6,057 nucleotides of DNA, taken from a bacterium. Its GTDB lineage: Bacteria; Patescibacteriota; Minisyncoccia; JACQLN01. The notes beneath the pieces were generated by a model. The model had not been told where the DNA came from. It searched no databases and saw only the letters and a program-made list of their open reading frames with translations. Each line of letters opens with the position of its first letter. Within the stretch, counting starts at the first letter, position 1. Shown one piece after another: positions 1 through 4,461 of this stretch. The stretch lies in contig JAUYOU010000030.1 in assembly GCA_030697855.1 (NCBI GenBank), positions 1 to 6,057 of the forward strand. The letters are read 5' to 3'. A program made the position numbers and the translations under genes.

Positions 1-402
1 AACAATAAACGGAACTTTGCTTTCTAAAACATGTTTTATAACTTCTTTGGTTTGAGGCTTTACGCCGTCGTCGGCCGCCACTACAACCAAAGCAATATCG
101 GCAACTTTTACACCATGTTCGCGCATAGCAAAAAAAGCTTCATGCCCCGGAGTATCTATAAATGTTATTTTATTTCCAGAATGATTAACTTCGTAAGCAC
201 CGATGCCTTGTGTTATTCCGCCAGCTTCCCTTTCGGCCACATTGGTTTCGCGAATAGCATCAAGAAGCGTGGTTTTCCCGTGATCCACGTGACCCATAAC
301 AACAACAACCGGAGGCCGCTCTGCCACAGCAGAGCGAGCCTCGCCCTCTTCTGGGGCGGGACGATCTGTATTCATATTTTGGGTTTGAGTATCGGTAGAC
401 AT
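1..402 (-). CDS. infB: Translation initiation factor IF-2, N-terminal part (partial)
   Basis: This is the GTPase that delivers initiator tRNA to the 30S subunit and promotes subunit joining in the cytoplasm. The reverse strand from ATG at 402 gives 134 codons that stay open to the left edge, so the C-terminal part is outside the window. G-domain motifs are clear: GHVDHGKT (P-loop, residues 37-44), GGITQ (switch I, 61-65) and DTPGHEAF (83-90). The GTPase domain begins near residue 31, after a short acidic, low-complexity stretch. The long N-terminal IF-2 domains of E. coli or Bacillus are therefore absent, as in other reduced genomes. There is no Shine-Dalgarno sequence before the ATG. A TATAAT lies about 18 nt upstream, so the mRNA leader is probably very short. 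The gene diverges from the small gene at 639. A plus-strand open frame over the same bases is its shadow. Confidence 0.96.
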   Translation of the reverse strand, partial: MSTDTQTQNMNTDRPAPEEGEARSAVAERPPVVVVMGHVDHGKTTLLDAIRETNVAEREAGGITQGIGAYEVNHSGNKITFIDTPGHEAFFAMREHGVKVADIALVVVAADDGVKPQTKEVIKHVLESKVPFIV

Positions 403-420
403 GGGTTTTAGCAGATAAAA

Positions 421-426
421 ATTATA
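421..426 (-). promoter_or_regulatory. Probable -10 box of infB
   Basis: A perfect TATAAT on the minus strand, 18 nt before the infB ATG. It abuts the foot of the folded repeat at 427-501. The -35 position falls inside that repeat and reads ATAGCC, a poor match, and there is no TGn extension. Transcription would begin about 12 nt before the start codon. The consensus -10 is direct evidence; its use as a promoter is inference. Confidence 0.4.
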
Positions 427-501
427 CCCAGCTAGTAAACTTTGGCTATTTGACAATTAGACCCCGACGGATGTCGGGGTTGCCGAAGTTTTACTACTGG
501 G
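427..501 (+). repeat. Folded dispersed repeat, copy 1
   Basis: One of four copies of an imperfect palindrome. Pairing: CCCAG (427-431) with CTGGG (497-501); single base C432 bulged; TAGT (433-436) with ACTA (493-496); T492 bulged; AAACTTTGGC (437-446) with GCCGAAGTTT (482-491), containing one T-G wobble. A 15-nt AT-rich loop (447-461) faces TT (480-481). The tip is a 7-bp hairpin, CCCCGAC / GTCGGGG, with loop GGAT. It sits between divergent infB and the gene at 639 and covers the -35 region of infB. Compared with the copies at 3887 and 5515, the first pair of the 10-bp stem has changed from G-C to A-T on both sides. Confidence 0.9.
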
Positions 502-566
502 ACGCCTTTTTTACAAGGCAAAATCTAGTAAAGCAACATTACCACAGTTTAATGAAAATATCCACC

Positions 567-596
567 TTGACACTTTAAACAATAAAGAGCTAACCT
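567..596 (+). promoter_or_regulatory. Promoter/operator of the small gene at 639
   Basis: A perfect -35 TTGACA (567-572) is followed after 18 bp by TAACCT (591-596), a weak -10. The spacer holds the inverted repeat CTTTA-aacaa-TAAAG (573-587). Downstream, GAAAGTTCTTTTAA (599-612) recurs exactly in the leader of the next gene (1107-1120). The combination of a consensus -35, an odd -10 and a spacer palindrome suggests control by a DNA-binding protein, but that is inference. Confidence 0.55.
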
Positions 597-638
597 TTGA
601 AAGTTCTTTTAAACTCTCTAAAATAAGGAGGCTTAGTA

Positions 639-1013
639 ATGGCCAGACAGAAAGGTGGATTGCTAGATCTTCTGTATAAGTGCAGACACCATGCGGTAGT
701 AGGATCTCTGAATCATGGAGGTAGAATGCTCTATATCTCTTTAGGTTTAGAGGAAGAAGAAAACGAAATCGGAGACGCTATTAAATATAGATTTGACCTC
801 ATGAGGGAAAAACTACAAACCGATGTAGATCAAATCGAAAAAATAAGGAAACTGGCTGAGGAAAAAAGATTATCCGAAGTTACAGCGATCTTGAATGAGG
901 AAGTTGAATTCGGCCACGATTTTTCTGAATCACAGGAGACACCCCAAAAACCAAAAACTCCCCCAATTGGTATGATAAAAGAAGGAGAAAGTGAACGCAG
1001 ACCTAAAGTATAG
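639..1013 (+). CDS. Small protein of unknown function, 124 aa
   Basis: I do not recognise this family. The start is well supported: AAGGAGG (625-631) lies 7 nt before ATG at 639, behind a TTGACA promoter, and a strong terminator begins 7 nt after the stop. Residues 1-35 are basic and mixed (two adjacent His near 17-18, then GGRMLYISLGL). Residues 38-90 are highly charged and probably helical, possibly a short coiled coil (EEEENEIGDAIKYRF, then repeated K/E/R). The C-terminal 30 residues are rich in Pro, Gln and Lys and look disordered. There is no signal peptide or membrane helix, so it is probably cytoplasmic. It is a single-gene transcription unit. The next gene (1145-1300) has the same promoter, leader and terminator type but an unrelated sequence, so the two may be co-regulated. 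It could be a nucleic-acid-associated or regulatory protein, but nothing in the sequence proves this. Confidence 0.82.
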   Translation: MARQKGGLLDLLYKCRHHAVVGSLNHGGRMLYISLGLEEEENEIGDAIKYRFDLMREKLQTDVDQIEKIRKLAEEKRLSEVTAILNEEVEFGHDFSESQETPQKPKTPPIGMIKEGESERRPKV

Positions 1014-1020
1014 ACACGAC

Positions 1021-1053
1021 CCGCGTGCGGTTTCGCACGCGGATTTTTTATTT
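1021..1053 (+). terminator. Intrinsic terminator after the gene at 639
   Basis: A 9-bp GC-rich stem, CCGCGTGCG (1021-1029) with CGCACGCGG (1034-1042), has the loop GTTT and is followed by A and six T. The stem and loop are identical in sequence to those of the second terminator at 1313-1346, which has one extra C-G pair. Confidence 0.93.
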
Positions 1054-1074
1054 AATAATCACTAAATTGATAAT

Positions 1075-1104
1075 TTGACAACCTTTAATATTAAAGGTTA
1101 ATCT
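1075..1104 (+). promoter_or_regulatory. Promoter with 18-bp palindromic operator for the 51-aa gene
   Basis: TTGACA (1075-1080) is followed by a perfect palindrome, ACCTTTAATATTAAAGGT (1081-1098), then TAATCT (1099-1104) as the presumed -10. The palindrome fills the spacer exactly. The same half-sites, CTTTA and TAAAG, occur in the spacer upstream of the gene at 639. A dimeric regulator bound here would overlap RNA polymerase. The promoter call is moderate because the -10 is poor. Confidence 0.6.
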
Positions 1105-1144
1105 TAGAAAGTTCTTTTAACCTACGGAAAGGAGGTGAAATGAC

Positions 1145-1300
1145 ATGGGTAAGCCCAATCGTCTCAGTAAAGGCTGGAGGGAGATGGATACCGAGAAAAA
1201 GCGTCAGAAAGAGGATCGCAAGTTGGGGCCGGCTGGTAGAGCGGAGCGGGACAGAATCTACCAGCAATATGCAGAAGCAGAGAGAAACCGCCCAAAATAG
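1145..1300 (+). CDS. Very small, highly charged protein, 51 aa
   Basis: The frame runs from ATG 1145 to TAG 1300 and encodes a Lys/Arg/Glu-rich peptide beginning MGKPNRLSKGW and ending YAEAERNRPK. The start is chosen because GGAGG (1131-1135) lies 9 nt upstream and the stop falls 12 bp before a strong terminator. A competing ATG at 1140 lies only 4 nt after the Shine-Dalgarno and opens a frame that runs straight through the terminator into the end of murC, so I reject it. The peptide has about 20 basic and 11 acidic residues, no membrane segment and no cysteine pairs, and is probably helical. Its function is unknown. A ribosome- or RNA-associated small protein is conceivable but not shown. 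It shares promoter, leader and terminator design with the gene at 639. Confidence 0.8.
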   Translation: MGKPNRLSKGWREMDTEKKRQKEDRKLGPAGRAERDRIYQQYAEAERNRPK

Positions 1301-1312
1301 GCGGAGATCTCA

Positions 1313-1346
1313 CCCGCGTGCGGTTTCGCACGCGGGATTTTTATTT
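1313..1346 (+). terminator. Intrinsic terminator after the 51-aa gene
   Basis: A 10-bp stem, CCCGCGTGCG (1313-1322) with CGCACGCGGG (1327-1336), has the loop GTTT and is followed by A, five T, A and three T. It nearly duplicates the terminator at 1021-1053. The murC stop codon (1341-1343 on the other strand) lies within its T-tract, so the two convergent units overlap at their tails. Confidence 0.93.
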
Positions 1347-2663
1347 CAAAAAATATTTTCTAGCCAAAGTATCCAAATCCCCCGCACTCATAAACACAAT
1401 AACCGAATCGGAATCAAAATCAGCACTAAGAAAATTTAAAACATTTTTAAAATCTTCTGCGTAAAAAACATTATCCTTCTTTATAGCCCTAACTAAATCT
1501 GCTGATGTTCTACCAACCGTGTCGCGCCCTTTAACTTTATATAGAGGATATAAAATTGTTTTATCGGCCACATCAAATGCAGTTACAAAATCTTTAAATA
1601 GCCTATTTAACCTATCTTGTTGATGTGGTTGAAACACACAAACTAGTTTCTTTTTTGGATACTTTTCTTTTAAAGCTTGTAATGTGGCTTTAATTTCTGT
1701 GGGGTGATGAGCATAATCGCTATAAATCTCGCAACTTGAATCTCGCAACTTGCTTGCCCCTCGAAGCCTTGGCGAAGTGGGGGAACTTTTTTTGACATCT
1801 AATTTTTCTAATCTCCTCCATGCTCCTTGATAAGTGTGAAACACTTTATCGGCAACAGTCTTTTTAACCCCAAGCAACTTAACTGCTTGCCATGCCGCTT
1901 CGGCATTAAATTGGTTATGAATACCCGGAATAACAAGTTTGTGTTTACCTTTTCCATACCAAACAATGCTAGATGTGGGAAACCTAAATTTGTAATCTAA
2001 AACTTTTTTAATATTATTGTCTTCCTTATTTGCAACCACCCAACCATCAACTTCTACGTTATTTAAATATTTTTTAAACCCCGCCAAAACTCCATTTAAA
2101 TTTTTATAAATGTCTAAATGTTCTTTATCTATATTGGTTAATACCGCAATTTTGGGAAAATAGTTGTGAAAAGACCTAACATATTCATCAGCTTCTAAAA
2201 CCAAATATTCGCTTTTTCCTAAAAGAAAATTTGTGCCATCAAGTTCTTTTAATTTTGTACCAACTATAATAGTTGGGTCTAATCCCGCCTCTTTTAAAAT
2301 TAAACCAATTAAAGCTGTAGTAGTGCTTTTGCCGTGCGAACCCGAAACCGCAATTGTAAAATATTTTTTGGTTAATTCGCCTACTGCTTCGGAATATAAT
2401 TGAGTTTTAATTCCAAGTTTTTTTGCTTCCAAAAGTTCTGGGTGGTCGAGCTTAATAGCTACAGAGTGAATAACCAAACTAACATTTTTTAAATTAATGT
2501 TTTTTGGGCTGATTAAAATTCTTACGCCTCTTTTTTTAAGATCGTCCGTTATTTCGCTTTTTACTGCATCCGACCCGCTCACCTGCCAACCAGTAGCCAA
2601 ATGGTATTGAGCCAAAGATGACGTGCCAATCCCGCCAATTCCAATAAAATGTACTTTAGCCAT
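1341..2663 (-). CDS. murC: UDP-N-acetylmuramate--L-alanine ligase (MurC)
   Basis: This Mur ligase adds L-alanine to UDP-N-acetylmuramic acid, using ATP, in cytoplasmic peptidoglycan precursor synthesis. I start it at ATG 2663 (440 aa), which puts the usual MurC opening KVHFIGIGGIG at residues 3-13. A GTG start at 2687 would add eight unneeded residues. Motifs: nucleotide-binding GIGGIG (8-13); P-loop SGSHGKSTTT (107-116; GTHGKTTT is usual); EADE (157-160); TNIDKEHLD (176-184); GIHNQFNAEAA (247-257); YSDYAHHPTE (314-323); FQPH (about 344-347). Length is close to the family norm. Residues 293-310 look inserted: that DNA carries a 14-bp tandem duplication and an imperfect palindrome. The gene overlaps the upstream DoxX-like gene by 8 bp with no clear Shine-Dalgarno, suggesting translational coupling. 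The related Mpl ligase is a less likely alternative. Confidence 0.93.
   Translation of the reverse strand: MAKVHFIGIGGIGTSSLAQYHLATGWQVSGSDAVKSEITDDLKKRGVRILISPKNINLKNVSLVIHSVAIKLDHPELLEAKKLGIKTQLYSEAVGELTKKYFTIAVSGSHGKSTTTALIGLILKEAGLDPTIIVGTKLKELDGTNFLLGKSEYLVLEADEYVRSFHNYFPKIAVLTNIDKEHLDIYKNLNGVLAGFKKYLNNVEVDGWVVANKEDNNIKKVLDYKFRFPTSSIVWYGKGKHKLVIPGIHNQFNAEAAWQAVKLLGVKKTVADKVFHTYQGAWRRLEKLDVKKSSPTSPRLRGASKLRDSSCEIYSDYAHHPTEIKATLQALKEKYPKKKLVCVFQPHQQDRLNRLFKDFVTAFDVADKTILYPLYKVKGRDTVGRTSADLVRAIKKDNVFYAEDFKNVLNFLSADFDSDSVIVFMSAGDLDTLARKYFLK
1725..1783 (-). repeat. Tandem duplication plus palindrome inside murC
   Basis: AATCTCGCAACTTG occurs twice head to tail (1725-1738 and 1739-1752). A few bases later lies an imperfect palindrome (1757-1782): CCCC pairs with GGGG, and GCC with GGC, around GAA internal loops. 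It is read in frame as an 18-residue stretch rich in Ser, Pro and Arg between the conserved WRRLEKL and YSDYAHHPTE motifs. Other MurC proteins, as I recall them, have a much shorter link there. The duplication is 14 bp, not a multiple of three, so the remaining inserted bases must restore the frame. Confidence 0.75.
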
Positions 2664-3063
2664 TAGAATTTTTATTTTGCTTACCACATTCTAAAACAAC
2701 TAATCCTGCTGCCAGCAAAACAATATTTTTGGCCACAAATTCCCCAGCTAAAGTTAAAAATGGAAAAGCTTGGTTAAACATCAATTCTGGCGCCGAAAAA
2801 AATACCGAGAAAGTTCCTAAAAGGTGAACCACCAACACAATATGAACCAACCTCGGCAACACATTAAACAAAAGCCCTAAACCGATTAGGGTTTCAAACG
2901 CCGCCAGAAATTTTAAACCTACACCGCTAGCTAAAAAAGGGAAACTCGCGTTTAAAATATCGAAAACTGGGTTATAGCTGGAAAACTTTAATAACCCAAA
3001 CCACAAGAAAATTACTCCCAAAGAGATTCTTAAAATTTTTATGCTTAAATTTATTTTTTTCAT
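2656..3063 (-). CDS. DoxX-like small integral membrane protein
   Basis: A 135-aa hydrophobic protein with four predicted membrane helices (about residues 10-27, 49-68, 72-90 and 101-122) and a polar tail ending KQNKNSNG. The opening pattern ISLGVIFLWFGLLKF and the third-quarter pattern suit the DoxX/DoxD-like superfamily, whose members are often of unknown role and sometimes linked to redox or quinone chemistry. It starts at ATG 3063; the only good Shine-Dalgarno (GAGGAGG, 3097-3103) is 33 nt upstream, too far to serve it, and an in-frame TAG (20 nt upstream) rules out an earlier start. GTACTGA occurs twice in that leader (minus strand, 3091-3097 and 3068-3074). Its stop overlaps the murC start, so they form an operon, but I see no functional tie to cell-wall synthesis. 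It is probably transcribed from upstream, possibly with tRNA-Ser. Confidence 0.82.
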   Translation of the reverse strand: MKKINLSIKILRISLGVIFLWFGLLKFSSYNPVFDILNASFPFLASGVGLKFLAAFETLIGLGLLFNVLPRLVHIVLVVHLLGTFSVFFSAPELMFNQAFPFLTLAGEFVAKNIVLLAAGLVVLECGKQNKNSNG

Positions 3064-3117
3064 AATATCAGTACATTCACACTATTGTGCTCAGTACCTC
3101 CTCACCTTCGTTCGTTG

Positions 3118-3136
3118 GCGGAAGCGGGAGGATTCG
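3118..3136 (-). repeat. Copy of the tRNA-Ser 3' end
   Basis: A 19-bp exact copy of 3269-3287: the 3' side of the T-arm, the acceptor strand, the discriminator base and one more base. It is in the same orientation as the tRNA and 151 bp downstream of it. The rest of a tRNA is not recognisable beside it. It may be a remnant of an attachment site or of a duplicated tRNA gene. Confidence 0.85.
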
Positions 3137-3269
3137 GTCACGGATATTTTTCTGTTGAAAAATTCCGCTACCCCGCCTCGGCGCCGTCGCGCCTGCGGCT
3201 TTCTCATCCTTCCTTTTCACGCACTGATGTTTCGCGCAGACAGCATTAAGCTGTCCTTGCGAATCATTG
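3137..3269 (-). other. GC-rich spacer with hairpins between tRNA-Ser and the DoxX-like gene
   Basis: No credible gene; the open frames here are short and run through the tRNA. Visible structure: an 11-bp hairpin with one bulge (3141-3167; ATTTTTC pairs with GAAAAAT, CGGA with TCCG), a GC-rich island at 3171-3200 that stands out from the AT-rich surroundings, and a 6-bp hairpin GACAGC / GCTGTC (3239-3255). The tract is bounded on both sides by copies of the tRNA-Ser 3' end. Confidence 0.6.
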
Positions 3270-3356
3270 CGGAAGCGGGAGGATTCGAACCTCCGATACC
3301 CTTGCGGGCATACCGCATTTCGAGTGCGGCCCATTCAACCACTCTGGCACGCTTCC
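3270..3356 (-). tRNA. tRNA-Ser (anticodon CGA)
   Basis: This decodes UCG. The 87-nt cloverleaf is complete: acceptor GGAAGCG / CGCTTCC (7 bp); D-arm CCA/TGG with GAGTGGTTGAA loop; anticodon arm CCGCA-CTCGAAA-TGCGG; a long variable arm (stem TGCCC with GGGTA around GCAA), as expected of class II tRNAs; T-arm GGAGG-TTCGAAT-CCTCC; discriminator G. No CCA is encoded (next bases CAA), so CCA must be added afterwards. A TATAGT (3480-3485, minus strand) is the only -10-like box upstream, without a good -35. Confidence 0.97.
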
Positions 3357-3390
3357 TTATTTCTCGGCAAAGCCTCGATCAAAAATCAGA

Positions 3391-3462
3391 GCCAGAGAGT
3401 TTGCCCGGGTTGCCTTTGTAACCCGCTTAAAGAAAATACCTTTTCTTTAAGCCCACTCTGGC
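3391..3462 (-). other. Compact three-stem structure upstream of tRNA-Ser
   Basis: GCCAGAG (3391-3397) can pair with CTCTGGC (3456-3462), enclosing two adjacent perfect hairpins: GGGTT / AACCC (3407-3424, 8-nt loop) and a 12-bp GCTTAAAGAAAA / TTTTCTTTAAGC (3425-3452, 4-nt loop). The closing strand 3456-3462 belongs to the duplicated tRNA-Ser 5' sequence. It may be a structured leader of the tRNA transcript or the rearranged body of a second tRNA gene. No known RNA family is recognised. Confidence 0.5.
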
Positions 3463-3472
3463 ACGCTTCCTT
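3453..3472 (-). repeat. Copy of the tRNA-Ser 5' end
   Basis: A 20-bp exact copy of 3339-3358: two bases before the tRNA, the acceptor 5' strand and the start of the D-arm. It is in the same orientation, 114 bp upstream of the real 5' end. After the copied part the sequence turns into a 12-bp hairpin unrelated to a tRNA. Confidence 0.88.
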
Positions 3473-3492
3473 GAGTCAAACTATACACCATC

Positions 3493-3516
3493 AAAAAAAA
3501 CCAGCCTAGAGCTGGT
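3493..3516 (-). terminator. Intrinsic terminator of the gene at 3530-3811
   Basis: On the minus strand the stem ACCAGC / GCTGGT with loop TCTAG (3500-3516) is followed by a run of T (3493-3499). It lies 14 bp after the stop of the one-helix protein. On the plus strand the same stem is followed by C and six T, so it may work in both directions. Confidence 0.88.
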
Positions 3517-3529
3517 CTTTTTTGTGGAA

Positions 3530-3811
3530 TTATTTATTATTTAGAAAACTTTTTATAATTCCGTCCAAATTACTACCAGACGGAATCATTTTCTGTAAAT
3601 CACCCACTTGCTGGCTTATGCCTAAAAACTGATTCAAATACGGCTGAATAGCCATATAACTCCAAACAGTGAAACTAATTATTAGCACCCACTTTAATAA
3701 ACTAAAAAATCTTGCCCATAAAACAACTCTATGCATTTTCTCTACTAAATGCAATGTTCGTTCCGAAGCTTCTAAATTCTTTTTTAATAATTCTTTTATA
3801 TCGTCAGACAT
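3530..3811 (-). CDS. Small single-helix membrane protein, unknown function
   Basis: A 93-aa protein. Residues 1-30 are charged and amphipathic (KELLKKNLEASERTLHLVEK), probably a cytoplasmic helix or short coiled coil. Residues 37-57 form one membrane helix (LLKWVLIISFTVWSYMAI). The last 35 residues are polar and probably outside. Small proteins of this shape are common in CPR genomes, but I know of no role. The start is ATG 3811; AAGG lies only one base upstream, so the ribosome site is weak and translation may not depend on it. It is flanked by a terminator on each side (3828-3852 upstream, 3493-3516 downstream), so it should be a single-gene unit; no convincing promoter is visible in the 16 bases between the upstream terminator and the start. 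Confidence 0.82.
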   Translation of the reverse strand: MSDDIKELLKKNLEASERTLHLVEKMHRVVLWARFFSLLKWVLIISFTVWSYMAIQPYLNQFLGISQQVGDLQKMIPSGSNLDGIIKSFLNNK

Positions 3812-3827
3812 ACCTTAATTAAACACG

Positions 3828-3852
3828 AAAAAAGCCCACCTGGAAAGGGGGC
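3828..3852 (-). terminator. Intrinsic terminator downstream of the sigma-factor operon
   Basis: On the minus strand GCCCCC pairs with GGTGGGC (one bulged T, loop TTTCCA) and is followed by six T (3833-3828). It would stop transcripts that come from the genes at 4462-5073 and 4074-4427 and pass through the two folded repeats. Confidence 0.72.
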
Positions 3853-3886
3853 CTTTCATACTATACTTTTAATATCGACCATCACC

Positions 3887-3956
3887 TCCAGTAGTAGAAC
3901 TTTGGCAACCCGACTATTGTCGGGATAAAATACTTAGCCAAAGTTCACTAGCTGGA
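3887..3956 (-). repeat. Folded dispersed repeat, copy 2 (inverted)
   Basis: Read on the minus strand it nearly equals the copy at 5515-5585. Pairing (plus coordinates): TCCAG (3887-3891) with CTGGA (3952-3956); G3951 bulged; TAGT (3892-3895) with ACTA (3947-3950); A3896 bulged; GAACTTTGGC (3897-3906) with GCCAAAGTTC (3937-3946); AA (3907-3908) facing a 12-nt AT-rich loop (3925-3936); tip CCCGAC / GTCGGG with loop TATT. The closing pair is T-A here and C-G elsewhere. Similarity to the 5515 copy extends past the foot: TAATATCGACC (3870-3880) matches GGTCGATATTA (5588-5598). Confidence 0.92.
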
Positions 3957-3996
3957 CTGCGCTCACCTTTTTAAAATATTGGTGATAAAAGCTATG

Positions 3997-4073
3997 CCCA
4001 GTAAGTGATTTTGGATTCTCTTTTTCCTTCTATATTTTGTTTACAAAATATTTATCCAAAATCTACTTCTGGG
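3997..4073 (+). repeat. Folded dispersed repeat, copy 3 (divergent sequence, same fold)
   Basis: Pairing: CCCAG (3997-4001) with CTGGG (4069-4073); T4002 bulged; AAGT (4003-4006) with ACTT (4065-4068); T4064 bulged; GATTTTGGAT (4007-4016) with ATCCAAAATC (4054-4063); a 15-nt pyrimidine-rich loop (4017-4031) facing TT (4052-4053); tip ATATTTTG / CAAAATAT with loop TTTA. Bulge positions, stem lengths and the TT are as in the other copies, but the tip sequence and at least five stem pairs have changed with both partners altered. It abuts the stop codon of the gene at 4074-4427 and faces copy 2 in opposite orientation across 40 bp. Confidence 0.88.
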
Positions 4074-4427
4074 TTATTTGTCGATTCTGATTGCAGACTT
4101 TGCATTCATGCCAGACAAGACTAAAACATTTCTTGCAATACTGTTTAAAGCGAGTACGGTAAACAAGACTATCGCTACTCCCAAGAAAGCAACCAATGGT
4201 TCTGCATTTTGAAAAGCTGTAACAACATAATTTACTGCACTCGATGGGCTTTCTAAAGAAGTTAATGCATTACTAGCAACTGCTCTAAAAGCAACATATT
4301 CGTGTTGTATGGCCAAAAATATGGCGGCCAATGGAAGTTGTAAAAACAAAACAGGCTTAGATTTATTCCAAAACCAAGTGGCGTAAACCCTGCGCATTAT
4401 TTTATTTTTTAACTGTTGATTATTCAT
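4074..4427 (-). CDS. Two-helix membrane protein downstream of the sigma factor
   Basis: A 117-aa protein. A basic, aromatic N-terminus (KNKIMRRVYATWFW) is followed by a membrane helix at about 25-42, a polar external-looking segment (about 43-76) and a second helix at about 77-96, then a polar tail. I do not recognise a named family, but a protein of this kind after an ECF-type sigma gene recalls, by position only, a membrane anti-sigma partner; it lacks any visible anti-sigma domain, so this stays a guess. It starts 34 bp after the sigma stop, in the same direction. No Shine-Dalgarno is present. A TATAAT (4433-4438) ends 5 nt before the ATG, so a leaderless transcript is possible besides read-through from the sigma promoter. 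Confidence 0.82.
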   Translation of the reverse strand: MNNQQLKNKIMRRVYATWFWNKSKPVLFLQLPLAAIFLAIQHEYVAFRAVASNALTSLESPSSAVNYVVTAFQNAEPLVAFLGVAIVLFTVLALNSIARNVLVLSGMNAKSAIRIDK

Positions 4428-4432
4428 TGTTT

Positions 4433-4438
4433 ATTATA
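4433..4438 (-). promoter_or_regulatory. Possible -10 box for a leaderless transcript
   Basis: A perfect TATAAT on the minus strand, 5 nt before the ATG at 4427, would place the transcription start at or next to the start codon. No -35 match is found at 16-18 bp, so support is weak. It resembles the arrangement before infB. Confidence 0.25.
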
Positions 4439-4461
4439 ACTACTAGTTTTAATAAAAGTTT

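Noticed and set aside
31..411. Plus-strand open frame of 126 codons
   Set aside because: It is antisense to the IF-2 GTPase domain, whose motifs are unmistakable on the minus strand.
450..478. Plus-strand promoter from TTGACA inside the repeat at 450-455
   Set aside because: No -10-like sequence occurs at 16-18 bp; that position is the GC-rich tip hairpin.
1140..1439. Plus-strand open frame starting 5 nt before the 51-aa gene
   Set aside because: Shine-Dalgarno spacing is only 4 nt, it runs through a strong terminator, and it overlaps the murC 3' end.
3041..3509. Open frames on both strands over and beside tRNA-Ser
   Set aside because: They read through the tRNA and its repeated ends and show no protein family features.
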